NCBI RefSeq assembly: GCF_050908995.1
Contig: NC_135118.1
Coordinates: forward strand, 21,151,501 to 21,215,500
Length of the DNA stretch: 64,000 nt
Direction of reading: 5' to 3'
Source: Andrena cerasifolii
Taxonomy: Eukaryota > Arthropoda > Insecta > Hymenoptera > Andrenidae
Part shown: positions 1-8,300 of the stretch, one piece after another
Layout of the letters: the number at the start of each line of letters is the position of its first letter
How positions within the stretch are numbered: position 1 is the stretch's first letter
The notes under the pieces: generated by a model
The model's input: only the letters and a program-made list of their open reading frames with translations
Databases searched by the model: none
What the model was told of the DNA's origin: nothing
Position numbers and translations under genes: made by a program

Positions 1-322
1 CAGTGCTCAAGTTTTAAGGATCATACACTTTTGAGCAGATATTTAAGGGTAAAACACAATAGTCAGGAATATTTTTTAATCAGTCTCATTTAAGGAATTG
101 GAAGCAGGAAAAATATAGAAGAAAAAGCACATTGTGATTCCTATATAATTATTTTCACCGAACGGTTTAAGGTTTCAACTTCAGATCTATGTTCCCAACA
201 ACATTTTCAGGAAATCCACTTGCCACAATTTCAACTTTTTCCGAGCAAAATAAATGTTTCTGTTTAACTAGAACTTCCTTCTACTTTCAAGAAAATAAAA
301 GTTTCTTACTTACACAAAAACA
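1..322. other. AT-rich non-coding DNA, probably Cad96Ca intron
   Basis: No coding signal is seen on either strand. Because the first visible Cad96Ca exon (942) starts inside a cadherin domain, this stretch is probably an upstream intron of that gene, but no upstream exon is in view. Confidence 0.5.
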
Positions 323-541
323 TCTATCTGTATAAATAAAAATGTAAATGTTCGTTTGTTCAAATTCTTAAATCTCCGAAAGTTCCTCACCGATTGCTTT
401 GAAATTTTTACACAACGTTGCGTTCGAATACCCGCGTATTTTTATATACCTACTATTATATTGATGTCACGCCTGTGACAGGTAAAAACATGCGTTTCTT
501 GAGAAACAGAGCCACAGCAACGCGTGGCTGAGTACAGCTAG
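323..541 (+). mobile_element. Short non-autonomous Helitron, apparently complete
   Basis: The element starts TCTATCTGTATAAATAAAAA and continues with the GTAAATGTTCGTTTGTTC type of 5' end seen in insect Helitrons. It ends in a short hairpin (GCCAC..GTGGC near 511-528) followed by CTAG at 538-541. The base before it is A (322) and the base after it is T (542), as expected for insertion between A and T. It has no terminal inverted repeats and no coding capacity. At about 219 bp it must depend on a Rep/helicase supplied elsewhere. Confidence 0.75.
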
Positions 542-941
542 TATGGAATAAAAGTTTCAGTTAATACGCAGGATTTTATAACAATTTCCTCGCAACAGAA
601 AAGATAATACTCATAAAATTACAGTTATTTAATAATTAATTCAAATTTTAACAGTTTCATTCGATCCCCGTATATAACTATACAGCTGCGCGTATCCCTG
701 ATTTCCGAGACCCGCCACGCAACGTCAGTGGTCGCCCGCTTTAAAAGCCAGACAGCACAGCGTCTGTAGCTCGTCCAGAGACTCTAACTAAAGTCTAACG
801 AGTGAACCAGTCCCCGCTGTCGCACGGGGGCAAAGCACGCACGTATATACGCATTTCTTTCGAGAAGGATGAGATCGTAACACGAGCTGCGCGCGGCCGG
901 TGCTCAGGGATTGAACGATGTTTCTTGCTTCTTCTTTCCAG
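542..941. other. GC-richer non-coding DNA before the first visible Cad96Ca exon
   Basis: No exon is seen. The segment around 690-900 is richer in GC and CpG than its surroundings and holds a TATA-like CTTTAAAAG near 739. It could be an internal promoter or enhancer, but nothing proves this. A pyrimidine tract and CCAG acceptor end the stretch at 941. Confidence 0.35.
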
Positions 942-1054
942 GGAGGGCAGAACCTGTTCCTTTACGTGACCGTCTCCGACGGTCAGCTCACGACAAAGAC
1001 CGAGGTCTACGTCACCATCAAGAACACTTCAGGCCCCAATGGAGGACACACGAG
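942..1054 (+). CDS. Cad96Ca: Cad96Ca exon: end of cadherin repeat
   Basis: The acceptor CTTTCCAG ends at 941 and the donor GAG|GTTGGT lies at 1055. The exon is in phase 0 at entry and leaves two bases over. It encodes GGQNLFLYVTVSDGQ and then TEVYVTIKN, the last two beta strands of a cadherin domain. No start codon is present, so earlier exons must exist outside the window. Confidence 0.85.
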
Positions 1055-2366
1055 GTTGGTTATTCGTCGGGGACAAAATTGGTCGCGTCCGAACCATCGG
1101 GGAACAGATTCTGATCGAGCCGCCGCACCTACAGGGTGCTCCCAAACGGGAGGGCACTAGCTTCTTCAGGCTCAGGAAATGCAATTCTGAAATACGAGAT
1201 TCTGGAGAACTTTCGTTTTGAAATTTATTGAAGAATTTCGTGTATTCTGTTTTTTTAATGGGAACGAGTATGGTGGTCGCTAAGTATTTTTATGGTTGAG
1301 GTAAATTGAAAGATGAAGTTTATTTAGTATCAATTGGCGTGGGAAAGAGTAATCGAGAAATGGTATGGATGAAATGGTAAGGTTTTCAAAATCTTCGTTA
1401 AATCGGGATTAATAAGATTGTGGATAACACTGGAAGGAACTCTTATAAGTGGTCAGTGTTCTAATCTAAGCAAACAATATCAATGACTTTCATTTATCAC
1501 AGATTTCTTTTTTTTTTAGAAATTATTAATCAATAAATTCAGAGTATAATAAACTGTTCAATTCAGAATTGCATTTTCTACCAGGTCTCAAGCTATTTAG
1601 TTCTCTTTCATTACGTTTTTAAACTGAAACACTTTTTATATAACTGTTGGAAATTCAGTTTTCCACATTAGAAAGTACGAAACCCTACACCGTTCCTGTC
1701 TATAGGCAGAAATATTTGATTTGGCATTAAAATTCGATGATTTGATTCTATCGATATTAAAACTCTGTTCTCACGAGCCCTCGCGTTGCGGTGATCACTG
1801 CCTTCTGTAAATCGATACAGACGATCGACCCGATTATTCAAGTCGCTGTCAACGACAACTGGCTCCTACGAGTGCAAACTACTGGATGATATAAGTAAAT
1901 ATTCGCGAGTAGCATAAGAGCTGACCATAATGGTCGATGTCTGAAATCATTCGCTCCTACAAATCGATGTCGACGTCCAGTGGGTCATATGGGTTGGTAC
2001 CGATGACCTCTCGGTTGCACGAGCACGTGATGAAAACCACTTGGTCATACGAGTTTGTATTGCAGGCCATCCTGGTGTAGTACGAGTTGATATGGACCAC
2101 CATCACTTACAAGGGGAGGGCACCATGTGGTGGACACCGATTTTGGTGAGCCTTGGCACGATGGATCCATGTCGAAAATAAGTAAATAGGTGTCCGAGCG
2201 TTTTTGCCAATGGGCCTTGATAATAGAGATATTTACATTGTAAATTAATAAAAATTTTATAGTGGCCGTGGGGTTTTGGGGGGTAAAAATCCCACAACTA
2301 CCCTGGCGCCCGTGGGGAATTCCCTTCTGGAGGCGTCAGGGTGCCTTTTGAAGATATTTACACGTC

Positions 2367-2397
<31 letters not shown>

Positions 2398-5300
2398 ATG
2401 AATTATTACATTTTTTTATAAATTCTTTTTTTTAACTTGAAGAAATCTTCAAAAGGCACCCCGACTCCTCCAGAGGGGAATCTTCGCGGGTGCCAGGGTA
2501 GTTGTGGAATTTTTACCCACTAAAACACCACGGCCACTATGAAATTTTTAATAATTTACATGTAAATATCTTTATTATTAAGCCCCATTGGCAGAAACGC
2601 TGGGCACTTATTTACTGATTTTCGACATAGATCCATCGTGCCAAGGCTCATCAAAATCGATGTCTACCACATGGTGTCCTCCCCTTGTTAGTCATGGGGA
2701 GTAGATATCAACGACTACATATTTAGGAAAGACAAACTAAGCATTGAGGATTCCTAAGTAGTGTGAACCCGGTGTTCATTGAGACTTTCGAAAATGATCG
2801 AAGAAATAGGGATGAAAGTTAAAAGAATTAATTAAAATTTAAGTAAACGTATTATTTCAAGTAACGATACACGTTTCGATTGTAGGATCGTGAAATGATT
2901 ATACCTAACTTGTAAGAGCACTCACCCGGAGAGGCTTTTAGGTGTTCGCCTCCGATTGCTATGGTTTTTTTGGATATGTTTTAGAAGACCGAAAAACAGC
3001 AAATACGTGTTTCTTTTACTTTGACCCGTTTGCATATTTAGGTGGTGAAACCATCCTTCGAAGTTCATACGAAAAGATACAAACGCAGAGTTGGATATTA
3101 ACTAAATGAAAAATTATTTAAATAACGGATCAAAGAAAAGTTACTTTAACTGTATAGGTTAATCGACAAATAAAGTTAATCTTTTTATTCGCCGAGCGTT
3201 TCAATTTCAGCGTCGAATAAATTTTGCAACTTTATTCGTCGAATAAATTTTGCAACTTTATTCGTCGAATAAAGTTAACCCGGGTCAACTTTATTCGACA
3301 CGTGACAAATTATTTTTTTTTTAATTTTTAATCGTTTCTCGAAATATTATTTAAATAAAAACTTGGTCCATCTCTGTAAAAAAGTGGCTGACGACAAGAA
3401 CATCAGTCGTACAGTAAGTTATGGCGGAAATAAAATTTATATCAAGTTTTATTCAACACAATGTTATAATATTCTTTAAATTAACAATGGGAACTTTTTA
3501 CCTCTTCTTATGAACTTTGAGGGGTAGTTTCACCCTATAAATATGCAAACGGGTCAACATAAAATAACACGAATTTTTTATTGTTCAATCCTCCAACTAA
3601 CACATATCTAAAAACCAAAGCAGTCGGAGGTGGAGAATAGGGTGGTTCTTATTTACTCTTGGTGAAATTTTTTTCAAAATTTTCTTCGCGGCATCCCCTA
3701 GAATAGTTCCAAATAATAAAATAAAATCCCGTTATCCGATCGAGCTCAAGCTTTACACAGATTTTCTTTTTATTATTTGGAATTATTCTGAGGGGTGCCG
3801 CGAAGAAAATTCAAAAGTCGAAAATAAGAGCCACCCTAGTGGACACGTAAGGATCTGCTCTTCTGGACCCTCCCTGTTTCGGGACCGAAACGTCACCTGA
3901 GATCGAGACGAATCTGTAAGTGGCACGCCGGCCAGGGTTTGCATAATAAGAGCTCAGCAACATGTTCGATACACCAAGTACTGCGCCAAAATTCGTTCGG
4001 TCAAATAGAGTCCTCCTGTACATGCAAAACGACAAATGACATTTCCAATCCGTGTAAACTCCTCCACATCTTCATTCCGAAGCAAAACAGAGCAAGTAAA
4101 ACCAACGACACTATCGTCAGGGACCGATCTAGGGGAGTGCAAACAGAGCAACCGCCCAGAGCGGCGGGGCAGCAAAATATGATAGACAGAGAAAATTAAA
4201 ATCAATAAAAATCACTAAAAAAATGAAGCGTTTTAAGAAAGCGGTAAAAGAGTAGGTAATACATGTTTGAATTTAGTGTCAAACTTATAAATTATTTTTA
4301 CTTAAATCACTCATATAATTACTATGATACTAGGGAAAGGTGTATACATATGTTAAAGATCTTTACAAAAGGCTTTGCTTAATCAACAACTCCCAGAGTA
4401 CCTAAATACAAAAGTTTCATCCACAACCAACAATTATATTTTAAAATAATTAAACATCAAGAGCATCGAAAATCATTCCTTAGCTATCGTTTCACTTGCC
4501 ACCCATCTCGCGTTCCCGAATTACAAGCGCTGGCTGGCGACTCGTTAAAAGATAACCGTGCCGTGGAGAAACTTTCCCGTCGCACTGTACTATCGCCAGC
4601 CTCTCCTCTGAAGATGCTCCGAAAACCTTTAAGCTCTTGGTTTTTTAACCGACCTGAGGGGTCGATCTCGCGATTGTCTGAAATAAAGGCATCGGCCCTG
4701 GAGTGCGGGGCCCAGCCAACTGGGTAGAAAGTTCCGTCGATAAATCACGAGGAACGGTGCACGACCTTTCAGGGGGGTAGGGAAGGAGGGGAGGGTGGGG
4801 GGGGGAGGCGCACGAGGTGGTTCGTTCCATTATTCATGCTCCAGTTCGTTGACGAATACCCTTTCCGACTGAGCGTACCGAAGTGGTCACCGAGCGGCTG
4901 CTTGACTCTGCTCTGATTTTTTTTCCTCATCGACAGGAGCCCGTCTCCGGGTCAACACGGTTCTGCTGGCAGAATACGGCTGCCCCTGTTCGGCCTGTCG
5001 GGCCTCCAGAACTATCCTCGGCCGGGGTTACCTCATCAGCCGGTGATACCGTCGCCGTCGGTGGCCGGCAACGCGCCGAAGACCACCAAGCTGCAGCCGG
5101 AGGAGGCGAGACGGAACGAGGGTGCTGGCGGCAGCACCACCACCGTCGTCCCCGAGCTGCGCACCGACGAGAACGAGGTCGAGGGGCCACCGCTCAGCTC
5201 GAAAATCGCACCTGCCGAGGCACCGCCTTCCCAAGACATAGCGATGACCTTGGTGCCAGTCACGGCGGTCTGCATACTCGTGGTGGGCCTCGGCATGGGC

Positions 5301-8300
5301 GCCTGGTCCCTGCGAAGTAAATTCTGTGGAAGCAGGAAGTCCAAGGAAGACACGGTACTTGCGATAACGTTGCAGACGATGTGGACTCACTTTTAGGGGA
5401 GAGTGACTTGTTGGTACTTACATATAGCGCGGAGCTTCCGCAGAGTCTTCCCTTCGATCAGATACGAGTTTTTGCTGGTCACTGGTTTTTCGGGGCATTC
5501 GTTGTGGGGATGTTGGAATATACAGGGTGTTTAAAAGAAGGGCTCAAGGCTTTCAGGGGCGCACAGTTCTCACCCAGTCGCGGAGTTTGTCTGAAAATAT
5601 TGGTTGCCAGCGGACAAAGGGGGGCCCTCCCACAACTACGAGGCTATCGTTTAATTTTTAAAAGAAATAAATAAAATATTCAAAAAATGCATACAGTGGC
5701 GGACGAAAGAAAGTTTACAATGTTAGAAACTCGCGTCACTTTTTTAGAATTGGTCCAAACGATATGAGTTTTTTTTTTAGAAGCTAGAAGGATTAGTTTG
5801 CTAAGTGACGTCTTTCGTCGTTTTGAAAAAAAAATGGAATTGGTAGGAATAGTAAAAAAAATAGTAAATGTTATCTTTTAAACTTTTCTGTTGTTGTGAG
5901 CCTGTATATGAAAATTCAAAAAACCCGTTTGTAGATTGAAGTAAGTTGTATACGTGCCTAAAGTTTCATCAAAATCGGTTAAAGCCGGGACTCCACCGGG
6001 AAGCTAAGCTATGCTATGCGATGCTATGCTATTAGATGATGCAATTAGAAATAGCTTCAGTACATTCTTATGAAACCGTTTCCACCAAAAGCTACGTTAA
6101 AACAGTATCGCGTAGCATAGCTTCGCTTAGCTTCCCAGTGGATTCCCGGCTTTACGTTGCTGTGACAAAAAATTATCCAAATTTTTAGGTGGCCACTATA
6201 GTGGCCAGCCCGGCCCTCTAAAGTTTAAGCGTTTATAGCTCAGAGCAACGTTAACCGATTTTGATGAAATTTTAGGCACGTATGCAACTTCAATCTACAA
6301 ACGGGTTTATGAATTTTCATTACAGGCTCACAAAAAAAAGTTTAAAAAACGACATTTACTATTTTTTTTTTACTATTCCGACCAATTGGATTTTTTTCAA
6401 AACGACGAAGCACGTCACTTAGCAAACTAATCCTTCTAAATTAAATTCATGCCCTTTGGACCAATTCTAAAAAAGTTATGCGATTTAAAAGTTGCAAACT
6501 TCATTTCGTCCGCCACTTTCAGTGGCGAAAAAGTACGATAAAAATTTGTGTGAAATGTATATTTATTAGTAATATTGTCTGATGTTTAAGGGGCCCCAGA
6601 TGGCCCACTTGCCATCGGGCAACCTGGCACCCTGGCTAGTCCGCCACTGTTTCACCGAGAAGAGTATAAATGCTTAATCAAAATAAGTCCTAAAATCAAT
6701 CCTGTCGATGAAGTAACGATTTTAGGGTTCGTGAATCGAATACTGATAGATCTTAACACTTTGAGTGACGTAACTTTTGGCGGAGTACCGTTTCAAGTCG
6801 GCCATTCCTTTCCCGGCGATCAATACCGCGGAGAAAGATTTCCTTGGGTCCTGGACAATCATTTAGAAACTTTTAAGAAAATATGAACTTGAGAACAAAA
6901 CAAAACCGTGCGGCAGGTGGAAACACGCCCACGCCACCCAAAGTGTTAATACTTCGTCGCAGGAAAGAGTTTTAAGGAGAACATTCCAGCCGCCCTTAAT
7001 TCCCCGACTCATTATAAACATTCAGCTGGTTGTGCACGTATGTAAAATGGTTCATCGTATTTCAAGAGGATGTATATAGGATAAATAGAACAGAAGATCA
7101 GCTATTGAATCATATCTTAGATCAGTAGCTGTTGATTTGAATATCTCGACATGATTCTGTACCCATTAGTTTCAGCGTTTTGAATCATAAAATTCAAGTG
7201 ACTGCAAGGGCATCCGCAGACTTTTTCCAAAGTGGGAGGGGGGAGAGTAACTTTGAGAAACGGTCAAGTTGTCAGGCGTCGATTGGTTGCTTCTTTGATC
7301 CCATTTTGAAGCGCCAACTTAATTACAAATTTAAAATTGAAAAATATTCACTTCATCTAGTATAAACTTAATAAAGATTAGTTTTTAAAAATAAGAAATT
7401 GTTCTCAAATCGGAGGGGCAGGCCCCCGCTGCGGACGTCCATGAGCGACCAGCAAGTACATGCTTAAAAAATATAGCACCAATAAGTCACACGGAATTCA
7501 CTCGGCTATGATTTATAATCTGTTAGACAGGGATTGTATTCTAAGAACTTATTAAAACAATTACGGTTTTTGGTTTCTATAAAGAAGGAACAAGCTTCAG
7601 TCAGCGTCTCGAACATATCAGACGATCCGTCTCTTGTCCTGAAAAGATGGCGTGGTCCAAAGGCTCAGAACAATCGATACGAGCCCTGGGAGAAAGAGAA
7701 TCAACCTGGTGGACAAAGCAAATCAGAAGATAAATGGGAGTTCCCACGACATCGGTTGAAGGTCAGTAATTGCCTGGACCTGAAAGAGGAAATAAAAATT
7801 TTAGACACATAATTCTGCAGGAAATTTCTTCGCCTTTATTAAATTCTATGTATAGAGTTGAATAAAGCACAATGAGCATCTTTGGTATTGCTTGACACTT
7901 TGATTTCATGGTTGCTTTATTGAGAAATCAGTCTGCATCGCGCATTATCACTGCTTATTAAATTTGCCACAGGTCTTCAATATTCTTGGGGAAGGTTGCT
8001 TCGGCCAAGTTTGGAAATGCGAAGCCCTAGACATCGATGGGAAGTCTGGCGCCACGATTGTCGCCGTCAAGACTTTGAAAGAGAATGCCACGGAAAGGGA
8101 GCGGTTGGACCTAGCACAAGAGCTGAGGGTTATGAAGAATTTGGATCCGCATCCTAATGTAGTCAGGCTGTTAGGCTGCTGTACAGAACGCGAACCGATG
8201 TTCGTCATTTTAGAGTATGTAAGCGGTGGAAAGTTGCAGAGCTTCTTGAGGGCGTCCAGAGAGGAGAGGAATCATGGAGGGCCTGGGCTCACGTCCAGGG

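Noticed and set aside
4883..5396. Additional open frames on both strands over the Cad96Ca transmembrane exon
   Set aside because: They are other-frame shadows; only the frame with the membrane helix fits the splice phases on both sides.
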